Source of the DNA: an uncultured Caulobacterales bacterium
Lineage (GTDB): Bacteria > Pseudomonadota > Alphaproteobacteria > Caulobacterales > Maricaulaceae
Assembly (NCBI GenBank): GCA_937924355.1
Contig: CALDSY010000223.1
Coordinates: 1 to 32,102 of the forward strand
Direction: 5' to 3'
DNA length: 32,102 bases
Numbering within the stretch: the stretch's first letter is position 1; every line of letters begins with the position of its first letter. The translations under genes and the position numbers were made by a program. Shown one piece after another: positions 16,551-23,591 of this stretch. Below the pieces are notes generated by a model. That model saw only the letters and a list, made by a program, of their open reading frames with translations, had not been told where the DNA came from and did no database searches.

Positions 16551-17732
16551 TTAAAAGTCAAATTGCGCGCGTAAATTAAATCCGCTGACATCTTCTTCCG
16601 TCACGCCGGCCACAACCAGGTCCGCGAACGCAGAGTCCAGACCAGATGTGCTGGTTCCAAGATTAGCATTGGCGTCAAAATAGTTCACACCTATTCGAGC
16701 GTTCTTGACTGGCCACCAATCAAGACCAATGACGAAGGTATCTAGGTCGCCACCATTGATAGAGGTATCTTCCAAATTCAGCGTGTCATACCGAGCAAAA
16801 ACCGAGACTGCACCCATACCACCATCCGTGATAGGATTGTCGACCTTTGGACGATTAAACTTGCCGCCTTTGTAGGTTTTTTTACCACCAAAGAACGCGC
16901 CTGCTTCAACATATAGGCCATCAAAGCTGGGGTCGCTTGTGCAGGTTTCGCAATCCGCATTGGTGACACCATATTCGCCCGCTGCCCAGAACTGACCCAT
17001 AATACCGGCCGCTTCAACACCCAAGAAAGTGTCTTTATCAGCGATCCGACCAGTGCTGATTATGCGACTTGGAATATGGGAAACTGGACGTTGCCGATAG
17101 CGAAGGTCGCTCTGGGTATCGCCGGTGTTCCGGATACGGGCCGATGCACCCAGGTGAACAATAATATCGTCATTTTTGACGGGATTGTATGTCCCACGGG
17201 CCGAAGCCGCTGAACCTTCTTCGTCTGAGGCGGTTGATAAATTGTCACCGAAGACACCGGCGTTTATTGTATAATTTTCGCCGCTGGTCCCAACAGCTAG
17301 ACCAATACGTCGGTTGAACTCGAAGGCATCCGTAAACATGGAACGCTCAAGTGCTGTTATAAAGCGGGAAGAGGTTAGCTCATCCAGCGAGTTGTGGGTC
17401 TTAAATTGGCCCAGCTTGACATTGAACTTTTTGCCGCCCGGATTCCACTGAAGATAGACGTCTTCTACATTGACGTCTTCACTGCTGTTTGTGTTCAGCT
17501 CGACTTTATACTTCACATCGTCGCCAAATTTACCAGAAACCCCCAGACGTAGTCGGCGGAGTTCCGTCGCATTCCAATCTGTATCCGCTGTCTCCGCGTC
17601 AACAATGGACCAATCCATCATGACCCGACCGCTGACTTTTGCGGTCATTTCTTGCGCCTGTGCCGTGTCTGCCCCAACAATCGCCAGCGCCAGTATAGTT
17701 GACGCCGCTGCCCTCTCTAAATATTTTTGCAT
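16551..17732 (-). CDS. oprP: OprP/OprO-type phosphate-selective porin
   Basis: Outer-membrane porin of 393 aa with a signal peptide (cut expected after AQA, residue 26). The rest consists of alternating beta strands and ends in the outer-membrane signal LRAQFDF with terminal Phe. Features of the OprP/OprO family include DVYLQWNPGGKKFNVKLGQFKTHNSLDELTSS near residues 92-125 and the WWPVKNARIGVNYF strand near the end. It is first in a porin-pst-phoU operon, which supports phosphate or polyphosphate as cargo. The ion selectivity itself is inferred. Its symbol follows the Pseudomonas family; close orthology is not certain. AGAGGG precedes the ATG. Confidence 0.88.
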   Translation of the reverse strand: MQKYLERAAASTILALAIVGADTAQAQEMTAKVSGRVMMDWSIVDAETADTDWNATELRRLRLGVSGKFGDDVKYKVELNTNSSEDVNVEDVYLQWNPGGKKFNVKLGQFKTHNSLDELTSSRFITALERSMFTDAFEFNRRIGLAVGTSGENYTINAGVFGDNLSTASDEEGSAASARGTYNPVKNDDIIVHLGASARIRNTGDTQSDLRYRQRPVSHIPSRIISTGRIADKDTFLGVEAAGIMGQFWAAGEYGVTNADCETCTSDPSFDGLYVEAGAFFGGKKTYKGGKFNRPKVDNPITDGGMGAVSVFARYDTLNLEDTSINGGDLDTFVIGLDWWPVKNARIGVNYFDANANLGTSTSGLDSAFADLVVAGVTEEDVSGFNLRAQFDF

Positions 17733-17753
17733 TTTTTCCCTCTAAACGCATCG

Positions 17754-17797
17754 GAATCGTTGTGATTCCACTTCATTTACGAGGCGGCGTATGACTC
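17754..17797. promoter_or_regulatory. Cluster of three GANTC sites upstream of oprP
   Basis: GAATC (17754-17758), GATTC (17764-17768) and GACTC (17793-17797) lie within 44 bases directly in front of the porin gene. GANTC is the target of the CcrM methyltransferase in alphaproteobacteria, and promoters with such clusters can respond to methylation state. The motif is seen; the regulation is inferred. Confidence 0.4.
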
Positions 17798-17847
17798 TGT
17801 ATTGTGACAGCTATTTTGATATTTGATGATGTTTTTGACTACTTTTC

Positions 17848-17865
17848 GTGACGGTTTTATGACAC
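17848..17865 (-). promoter_or_regulatory. Pho box upstream of the oprP-pst operon
   Basis: On the minus strand GTGTCATAAAACCGTCAC matches the PhoB box layout of two TGTCA-type repeats 11 bases apart. It lies about 115 bases before the porin ATG and points toward it. This fits PhoB activation of the porin-pst-phoU operon under phosphate limitation. No convincing -10 follows at the ideal distance, so the transcription start is uncertain. Confidence 0.75.
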
Positions 17866-17882
17866 GCAGTGGCGTCGCGACA

Positions 17883-17902
17883 CGGCGCATAATTCTGCGC
17901 CG
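17883..17902. other. Inverted repeat between small ORF and Pho box
   Basis: CGGCGCA and TGCGCCG form a seven-pair stem with a six-base loop, 25 bases beyond the stop of the 47-aa gene. No U-run follows on either strand. It could end transcription of the small gene weakly, or insulate it from the porin promoter. Confidence 0.4.
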
Positions 17903-17927
17903 CTATCCCACCAAAAAGTAAGGGGGC

Positions 17928-18071
17928 TTAGGCTAAAATAAATGCCATAATGACCAAAGCCGTGGAAATTCCAGCAATAATCAAAGATTTGCTGTTGAAC
18001 TCCGTCCGATATGGAAACGGCTTTTTGCGCTCATGTATGGAGCCTGATATCATCGATTTATAAACAATCAT
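17928..18071 (-). CDS. Small single-span membrane protein, 47 aa
   Basis: This short gene fits the intergenic region well. The N-terminal half is polar and basic (SIHERKKPFPYRTEF), and the C-terminal 19 residues form one membrane helix (SLIIAGISTALVIMAFILA). AGGA stands seven bases before the ATG, and a TTGACA/TTATAT promoter with 18-base spacing lies further upstream. The layout (polar start, C-terminal helix) recalls small respiratory or transporter accessory subunits, such as alphaproteobacterial cytochrome oxidase subunit IV, but I see no diagnostic motif. It lies between two phosphate-regulated-looking promoters. Function unknown. Confidence 0.55.
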   Translation of the reverse strand: MIVYKSMISGSIHERKKPFPYRTEFNSKSLIIAGISTALVIMAFILA

Positions 18072-18098
18072 GCCTTTTTCCTAAGGTATATGACATTA

Positions 18099-18128
18099 AT
18101 ATAACATGAACTGTCATAAAAGTGTCAA
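18099..18128 (-). promoter_or_regulatory. Promoter-like hexamers for the 47-aa gene
   Basis: On the minus strand TTGACA (18128-18123) and TTATAT (18104-18099) are separated by 18 bases. This would give a leader of about 20 bases before the small-gene ATG. The -35 hexamer lies inside the Pho box of the opposite strand, so PhoB binding could affect both genes. Confidence 0.45.
18111..18128 (+). promoter_or_regulatory. Pho box upstream of the flavoprotein operon
   Basis: CTGTCATAAAAGTGTCAA carries two TGTCA repeats exactly 11 bases apart and is a near-perfect PhoB box. It points toward the plus-strand flavoprotein gene, whose ATG is 50 bases away. A weak -10-like CATTAA lies ten bases behind the box, the spacing seen in PhoB-activated promoters. 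This suggests phosphate control of the downstream run. Confidence 0.65.
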
Positions 18129-18129
18129 A

Positions 18130-18144
18130 TTAATTACACATTAA
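18130..18144 (+). promoter_or_regulatory. CtrA-type site TTAA-N7-TTAA
   Basis: TTAATTACACATTAA fits the full consensus for the CtrA cell-cycle regulator of alphaproteobacteria. It begins two bases after the Pho box and covers the expected -10/start region of the flavoprotein promoter, where CtrA binding would usually repress. AT-rich DNA makes chance matches possible. Confidence 0.45.
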
Positions 18145-18177
18145 TTTCATCATTCCCTTTTTCTGTATTCAAGATAT

Positions 18178-19359
18178 ATGCCGGGCATGCATTTTGACGT
18201 CATAATAATAGGTGCCGGCGCGGCAGGCATGATGTGCGCAGCGGTGGCCGGCAAGAGAGACCGGTCAGTCCTGCTGATTGATCACGCGGACAAACCTGGC
18301 GAGAAAATCCGGATATCCGGCGGCGGACGCTGTAACTTTACGAACATCCATTGCGGGCCGGATAATTTCATTTCGGAAAACCCCCATTTCTGCAAATCCG
18401 CGCTCTCTCGCTACTCACCTTACGACTTTATTGATCTGGTCGAGGATTACGGGATCGCCTGGCATGAAAAGACTTTGGGACAATTATTCTGCGATGGGCG
18501 GTCTCAGCAAATCATCGACCTTCTGCTCAACGAGTGTGAGAAAGCGGGAAATGAACTTTGGCTCGGCACAGAGGTTATCGACGTCAGAAAAAGTGAAACC
18601 GATTTTGTCGTGACGACAAACCGTCAATCACTGACATGCGAAACCCTGGTTATTGCCACGGGCGGTCCTTCTATTCCCAAAATGGGCGCAACGCGGTTTG
18701 GCTATAAGCTGGCGGAACAGTTTGGCATCAATGTCATCGAACCGGTCCCTGCCCTCGTGCCATTGACATTTACGGATGACTTAAAAGCGCCTTTGAAAAC
18801 CCTCTCCGGGGTGAGTATTACATCCCGGGTCCACAATGACCGAACAAGTTTTGACGAAGACCTACTGTTTACCCATCGCGGTCTTTCGGGCCCCTCTATT
18901 CTACAGATATCATCCTATTGGGAACCCGGAGAACATATCACGATTGATATGGAACCCAACGTGGATATCTTGGAGGCTCTCAAAACGGCCCGCACCGAAA
19001 AGCCACGCCAACACATCAAAACGATTATCACGGCCCGGATCGCTGAGCGCCTGGCGGAACATATCTGCAAGGACGTTAAAAAAGCCCGCATTGCCGACAT
19101 GAGTGACCCTGAGTTGATCAATATTGCGCTGCAGATAAATGGCTGGCAAGTAAAGCCTGCCGGCACAGAAGGCTTTCGTACCGCCGAGGTGACCAAAGGC
19201 GGCGTGGATACAAACGAACTGTCGTCCAAAACCATGCAATGCCAGAAGATCCCCGGACTATATTTCATTGGCGAAGTCGTCGACGTCACCGGGCACCTTG
19301 GCGGACATAACTTCCAATGGGCCTGGGCCAGCGGATACGCCGCCGGACAAGCCGTCTAA
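18178..19359 (+). CDS. BaiN/HI0933-family NAD(P)/FAD-dependent oxidoreductase
   Basis: Flavoprotein of 393 aa of the HI0933/YhiN/BaiN family. An N-terminal FAD-binding Rossmann motif (GAGAAG, residues 12-17), the family signature SGGGRCNFTN (47-56), ATGGPSIPKMGATRFGY in the middle and a C-terminal GEVVDVTGHLGGHNFQWAWASG flavin-contact motif are all present. The physiological substrate of most members is unknown; BaiN of Clostridium reduces bile-acid intermediates, but that role should not be transferred here. It is the first gene of a plus-strand run leading into 5-oxoprolinase genes. No strong Shine-Dalgarno precedes the chosen ATG; ATG at 18187 is an alternative. Confidence 0.93.
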   Translation: MPGMHFDVIIIGAGAAGMMCAAVAGKRDRSVLLIDHADKPGEKIRISGGGRCNFTNIHCGPDNFISENPHFCKSALSRYSPYDFIDLVEDYGIAWHEKTLGQLFCDGRSQQIIDLLLNECEKAGNELWLGTEVIDVRKSETDFVVTTNRQSLTCETLVIATGGPSIPKMGATRFGYKLAEQFGINVIEPVPALVPLTFTDDLKAPLKTLSGVSITSRVHNDRTSFDEDLLFTHRGLSGPSILQISSYWEPGEHITIDMEPNVDILEALKTARTEKPRQHIKTIITARIAERLAEHICKDVKKARIADMSDPELINIALQINGWQVKPAGTEGFRTAEVTKGGVDTNELSSKTMQCQKIPGLYFIGEVVDVTGHLGGHNFQWAWASGYAAGQAV

Positions 19360-19402
19360 AAACAAGTTTTCAACCCGTCGAAATTCCTTTAGGTCACTGC
19401 AC

Positions 19403-20182
19403 ATGAGACGCATCGATTTGAACGCGGATACAGGCGAGGCAGATAAGCCGGACTGGCAGGCCACCGAAGCCGCGGTTATGCAATATATTTCATCGGCAAA
19501 TATTGCTTGCGGCGGTCACGCCGGTGATGCCCAGTCCATGGCTCGGACGGTGAACCTTGCAAAGAAACATGGCGTCAATATCGGCGCCCATCCCGCCTAT
19601 CCCGACAGAGAAAATTTCGGACGCAAATCATTGCGGCTCGGCGAGGAAATCTCTCGTCGTGACCTACAATCCGCCCTGCTCGAACAAATCACAACCCTAT
19701 GCGAAATCGCGGCTAATCAGGGGCAAGCGGTTCGCTATGTCAAAGCCCACGGAGCGCTTTATAATGACGCCGTGTTCGACCAAGAGAAAGCCATGCTAAT
19801 CGCCGAGACCGTCGCGGCGCTGGATAGCTCTCTATGGCTTATGGGGGCCCCCAATTCCCATCTTACCAAAGCCGCGGATCACCATGGCCTGACCTTTATC
19901 GCCGAAGGCTTTGTGGATCGCCGCTATACGGATGATGGCCATCTGCAGAGCCGCAAAGAGGCTGGCGCTGTCCTGGCCCAGCAAAAAGACCGAGAGGATC
20001 AAGCCATCGCCCTTCTGGCAAATGAAGCGATACAGACCGCCCAAGGAAACCAATTACGGCTCTTTGTGGATACGCTCTGTCTTCACAGCGATAGCGCGGG
20101 GGCCGATGAAACAGCCCGGCGTATTCGCCAGGCTTTGCTAAACAAGGGCGCGAAAATCGAGGCCTTCACCCGTGAGCACTAA
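19403..20182 (+). CDS. pxpA: 5-oxoprolinase subunit A (LamB/YcsF family)
   Basis: Subunit of the ATP-dependent prokaryotic 5-oxoprolinase PxpABC, which opens pyroglutamate to glutamate, about 259 aa. DLNADTGE at the N-terminus, SANIACGGHAGD, GAHPAYPDRENFGRKS, VRYVKAHGALYN and the EGFVDRRYTDDGHLQSR motif define the family. The frame runs upstream into the flavoprotein gene, but ATG 19403 with an AGGT Shine-Dalgarno gives the normal start. The usual ACGFHAGDP motif here reads ACGGHAGDA, a small deviation near the active site. The end overlaps pxpB by 11 bases. Confidence 0.95.
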   Translation: MRRIDLNADTGEADKPDWQATEAAVMQYISSANIACGGHAGDAQSMARTVNLAKKHGVNIGAHPAYPDRENFGRKSLRLGEEISRRDLQSALLEQITTLCEIAANQGQAVRYVKAHGALYNDAVFDQEKAMLIAETVAALDSSLWLMGAPNSHLTKAADHHGLTFIAEGFVDRRYTDDGHLQSRKEAGAVLAQQKDREDQAIALLANEAIQTAQGNQLRLFVDTLCLHSDSAGADETARRIRQALLNKGAKIEAFTREH

Positions 20183-20852
20183 GGCGTATGAAATTATACC
20201 CTTTGGCGACTCTGGATATCTGGTTAAGTTCCCCATCGACACCTATTCCGATGTTGTCACACAGCAAATTCACTCTGTGATCGGCCAGCTTAGAGCGCAG
20301 TCCAACTGGGAGGAACTCGTCCCCGGTTATAATAGTCTCTTAGCCTATTTCTGCCCTGATAAATTCTCCCCGGCCAAAGCGCAATCTGCCTTGCACCAAG
20401 CTCTGAAATTATCCGCAGATCACAAACCCGTTGATCAGAAAATCATCGACATTCCAGTCTGCTATGGAGGTGATTTCGGACCTGACATGCAGGCGATTGA
20501 GCAAAGCAGCGGGCTAAGTGAAGCAGAGATTATTTCCCTTCATAGCCAACAAATTTATACCGTGTGTATGATGGGCTTTGTTCCAGGCTTTACCTTCCTG
20601 TCAGCGGCCCCTGAACAGCTGCATCACAACCGGCATGAGACTCCGCGAACCGTGGTGCCGGCCGGATCGGTCGGAATCGCAGGCTGGCAGACAGGCATAT
20701 ACGGCATTGAGAGCCCGGGCGGCTGGCAGCTCATTGGTCGGACACCTTATGCGATCTTTGACCCGGATCGCAAAAACCCCTTTTTACTGGAAGCGGGAAA
20801 TCAGGTCAGGTTCGTTTCTATATCTGCGCGCGCGTTTGAGACGGTCAAATGA
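20172..20852 (+). CDS. pxpB: 5-oxoprolinase subunit B (KipI family)
   Basis: Subunit B of 5-oxoprolinase, 226 aa, homologous to KipI and to the first half of urea amidolyase/allophanate hydrolase-type carboxyltransferase domains. GFVPGFTFLSAAP, RTVVPAGSVGIAGWQTGIY and SPGGWQLIGRTP are family signatures. It starts at GTG inside the end of pxpA, with GAGG nine bases before. No in-frame ATG lies near. It is tightly coupled to pxpA and pxpC. Confidence 0.95.
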   Translation: MSTKAYEIIPFGDSGYLVKFPIDTYSDVVTQQIHSVIGQLRAQSNWEELVPGYNSLLAYFCPDKFSPAKAQSALHQALKLSADHKPVDQKIIDIPVCYGGDFGPDMQAIEQSSGLSEAEIISLHSQQIYTVCMMGFVPGFTFLSAAPEQLHHNRHETPRTVVPAGSVGIAGWQTGIYGIESPGGWQLIGRTPYAIFDPDRKNPFLLEAGNQVRFVSISARAFETVK

Positions 20853-21781
20853 TTGAAATCCGCCAGCCCGGAACGCGGGTCACTATTCAAGATGCCGGAC
20901 GGCCCGGTTATCGTCATTTAGGCATCCCTAAAAGCGGTGCCGCTGACAAGCTAAGTTTTGCGCTCGCAAATTTTATGGTGGGCAATCCTTGGAACACCCC
21001 GGCCCTGGAGTGTGTTCTTGGAGGGCAGCATTTCAAATTTCATAAAGACCTGACGGTGGCCATCGCCGGCGCAGAGATGTGGGCACAAGTGAATGGACAA
21101 AACGTCGAGAATTTTTCCAGCTTCAAGGTACGAGCGGGAGACATTCTAACGTTTAGTTTCGCCCGTATCGGATGCCGCGCCTATCTGGCTCTACCCGGCG
21201 GGGTGGAGGGCTCAGAGTTTTTAGGAAGTGTCTCCACCTATCTTCAGGCCGGGCTCGGCGGCCTGCAAGGCCGGGCCCTACAGGCTCGGGACACCCTCAA
21301 ATCGCCAGATGTGAAACCTCAGGCCCGTACCATCCCCAAGGGCTATAAGCCTTTAATGTCAAATCATGTGGTCTTGAGAGCGGTAGAAGGACCAGAGTTT
21401 TATGATTTGTCCCTGGACAGCCAAAGACATTTGTTCGTCAATCCGTTTCGGGCGACACAAAATACCAATCGCATGGGAGCCCGATTAAAGGGAAATTTGG
21501 TCCAACCAAAGGTCGCTCATAGTATGACCAGCTCGCCCCTTTTGCCCGGCACATTGCAATGCCCGCCCGACGGACAACCTATTTTAGCGATGGCTGACGG
21601 TCACTGTACAGGCGGATATTATCGAGGATTGCAGGTCATAAGAGCTGATTTATGGCAAATGGGACAAATCAAACCCGGCACGCGAATTAGCTTCCGGCGT
21701 TCAATCGGTGAAGATGCACATGAAGTTCTGTCCCGGCGCAATGTGTTTTACGGATCACTCATGGAAGGCTTTTCTTTTTAA
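20849..21781 (+). CDS. pxpC: 5-oxoprolinase subunit C (KipA family)
   Basis: Subunit C of 5-oxoprolinase, 310 aa. The N-terminal IEIRQPGTRVTIQDAGRPGYRHLGIPKSGAAD segment, AYLALPGGVEG, and the late RMGARLKG and ADGHCTGGYYR motifs identify the AHS2/KipA family. With PxpA and PxpB it forms the cytoplasmic enzyme that recycles 5-oxoproline. The ATG overlaps the pxpB stop (ATGA). Its stop shares one base with the next gene (TAATG), so the two are probably co-translated. Confidence 0.95.
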   Translation: MIEIRQPGTRVTIQDAGRPGYRHLGIPKSGAADKLSFALANFMVGNPWNTPALECVLGGQHFKFHKDLTVAIAGAEMWAQVNGQNVENFSSFKVRAGDILTFSFARIGCRAYLALPGGVEGSEFLGSVSTYLQAGLGGLQGRALQARDTLKSPDVKPQARTIPKGYKPLMSNHVVLRAVEGPEFYDLSLDSQRHLFVNPFRATQNTNRMGARLKGNLVQPKVAHSMTSSPLLPGTLQCPPDGQPILAMADGHCTGGYYRGLQVIRADLWQMGQIKPGTRISFRRSIGEDAHEVLSRRNVFYGSLMEGFSF

Positions 21782-23520
21782 TGGAGACCCAGCCCTATAT
21801 TTTGCTGGATGATCAACTGTCAGGTCAGGCCCGGCTATATGTAAACCCAATTGAGATCATCACCGCCCGCACCCCTGCCGAGCTCTTCAAAGCTATGGAT
21901 AAAATTCAGGAGAAGCTCGATACCGGATATTACGTAGCTGGCTATTTTTCCTATGAAGCCGGTTATGCATTAGAGTCCAAATTATTACCTAAGCTTAAGC
22001 CCTCGGATACGCCTTTGCTTTTGATGGGCGTCTTTGAAACCTGGTCGCCTGACTATCCCGACGTGCCGTGCGAGGCCGTTCCGCGCCTAGATCTGCAACC
22101 GGAGTGGCAAGAAGCCGACTATCTGGAACGGTTTGAAAAAGTCATCGCTTATATTCAGGCGGGCGATGTCTATCAGATCAATCTGACATTCCCTTTGAGA
22201 TCAGAATATTCCGGCTCGGAACTTTGTCTATATGACACGTTGCGCGCTCGCCAACCGGTTCGATATGGCGGCGTAATCAGCCTGGGTCAGGGCCCGGACA
22301 TCGTGACCTTTTCGCCGGAATTGTTTTTTGACAAGCAAGGCCAAGACATTTCCATGCGCCCTATGAAAGGGACCGTCAAACGACTTCGAGACCCAGCCGA
22401 AGATCAGGCCCTTAAAGAAGCCATGCGGCACGACGCCAAATCTCAGGCTGAAAACCTGATGATCGTTGACCTGCTTAGAAATGATCTTTCGCGGCTGGCA
22501 GAGAAAGGCTCCGTCAAAGTCCCCCATCTCTTCTCTTTGGAAACCTATCCGACCCTGCATCAGATGACCTCGACTGTAACGGGACGGCTCAGCAAAGACG
22601 TCCAGGTCGCTGATCTTTTCAAAAGCCTGTTTCCTTGCGGATCTGTGACCGGCGCGCCAAAAATCCGGGCCATGGAAATCATCCATGAACTGGAAGACGG
22701 GCCGCGGGGACCTTACTGCGGCGGGATTGGCTTTCTTGATCCCAATGGAGACGCCTGTTTCAACGTGGCCATCCGAACGGCGATCATCGAAAACCAACAG
22801 CTCCGTTATCATGTGGGCAGCGGTGTTGTTCTGGATAGCCAGGGAGCAGACGAATACGACGAATGCCTGCTCAAGGCCAAAGTCCTGTCAGATATTCCAA
22901 GTCTGGTTGAAACCTTTCGCTATGAACCCGACAACGGCATTATTCGCAAGAAACACCATTTCGCACGATTGGCGGCTAGCGCAAGGACCTTGGGTTATCA
23001 TTATGACGAACTGGGCTTTCAAACAGCGCTCAACAAAATCTCAGGGGATGGGCCTCTGAAATGCCGCCTGATCTTGAGCGAGAACGGATCCATCTCGACA
23101 GAGTTTGAAGAACTTATTGATCTTGCACTCCCGATCAAACTCTCCCTTTCCAAACACCCCTTATCGCTGGGCGTTCAAGAGTATAGGCATAAGGTCTTGG
23201 CTCGGGATTTTTATGACGGGGAGCGCGCGCGTCTTTCCGCACTGACGGATTGCACCGAAGCAATATTTGTCAATGCCGACAATCAAGTTTGTGAAGGCAG
23301 CTTCACCAGCCTGTTTATTCGAAAAAACGGCCAGCTCATCACACCTGCCCTGTCTTGCGGGCTATTACCGGGCGTCTTGCGCGCGGCTCTGATCGAAACA
23401 GGTGAGGCCCGTCAAGCTTTACTCACCCTCAAAGACATCCAATCGGCCGATGAAATCTATGTCGGAAATTCCCTGCGCGGCTTGATGCCCGCTGCGTTTA
23501 TTGACTTTAATCTGCATTAA
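21781..23520 (+). CDS. pabBC: Fused aminodeoxychorismate synthase I / lyase (PabB-PabC)
   Basis: Bifunctional enzyme of 579 aa for p-aminobenzoate, the folate precursor. Residues 1-370 form the chorismate-binding PabB part (MRPMKGTVKR at 192-201, ENLMIVDLLRNDLSR, GSVTGAPKIRAMEI, YCGGIGFLD and the C-terminal DEYDECLLKAK). Residues 375-579 form a class IV PLP-dependent lyase with the probable Schiff-base Lys471 in YRHKVLARDFYDGERARL and the EGSFTSLF and LPGVLR motifs. Such fusions are known in alphaproteobacteria. The PabA glutaminase subunit is not in the window. It is directly coupled to pxpC, an unusual neighbour. Confidence 0.92.
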   Translation: METQPYILLDDQLSGQARLYVNPIEIITARTPAELFKAMDKIQEKLDTGYYVAGYFSYEAGYALESKLLPKLKPSDTPLLLMGVFETWSPDYPDVPCEAVPRLDLQPEWQEADYLERFEKVIAYIQAGDVYQINLTFPLRSEYSGSELCLYDTLRARQPVRYGGVISLGQGPDIVTFSPELFFDKQGQDISMRPMKGTVKRLRDPAEDQALKEAMRHDAKSQAENLMIVDLLRNDLSRLAEKGSVKVPHLFSLETYPTLHQMTSTVTGRLSKDVQVADLFKSLFPCGSVTGAPKIRAMEIIHELEDGPRGPYCGGIGFLDPNGDACFNVAIRTAIIENQQLRYHVGSGVVLDSQGADEYDECLLKAKVLSDIPSLVETFRYEPDNGIIRKKHHFARLAASARTLGYHYDELGFQTALNKISGDGPLKCRLILSENGSISTEFEELIDLALPIKLSLSKHPLSLGVQEYRHKVLARDFYDGERARLSALTDCTEAIFVNADNQVCEGSFTSLFIRKNGQLITPALSCGLLPGVLRAALIETGEARQALLTLKDIQSADEIYVGNSLRGLMPAAFIDFNLH

Positions 23521-23534
23521 ATTTCCGCCCGCCA

Positions 23535-23563
23535 TTGCACGGGAACCGTCATCAACCTATAGG
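23535..23563 (+). promoter_or_regulatory. Sigma70-like promoter of the three-gene cassette
   Basis: TTGCAC (23535-23540) and TATAGG (23558-23563) are separated by exactly 17 bases in the 71-base gap after pabBC. A start near 23570 would leave a leader of about 22 bases with GGGAGG just before the ATG. This suggests the cassette is transcribed on its own as well as by read-through. Confidence 0.45.
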
Positions 23564-23591
23564 TTTTAAAACACGTAGTCGGGAGGACCTC

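Noticed and set aside
17793-17810. Second Pho-box-like stretch upstream of oprP
   Set aside because: On the minus strand CTGTCAC is followed by GAGTCA, but the repeats are 13 rather than 11 bases apart, so it does not form a proper PhoB box. It may be a half-site.
19268-19402. 45-codon extension of PxpA into the flavoprotein gene
   Set aside because: The extension is antisense-free but overlaps the end of the flavoprotein in another frame and has no PxpA similarity. The family starts at the MRRIDLNADTGE sequence.
22228-22812. 194-codon open frame on the minus strand
   Set aside because: Fully inside pabBC on the opposite strand, with no domain features and no promoter or ribosome binding site.
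23535-23591. 19-codon extension of cassette gene 1
   Set aside because: It would begin inside the promoter-like hexamers, while GGGAGG sits at ideal distance from the ATG at 23592.
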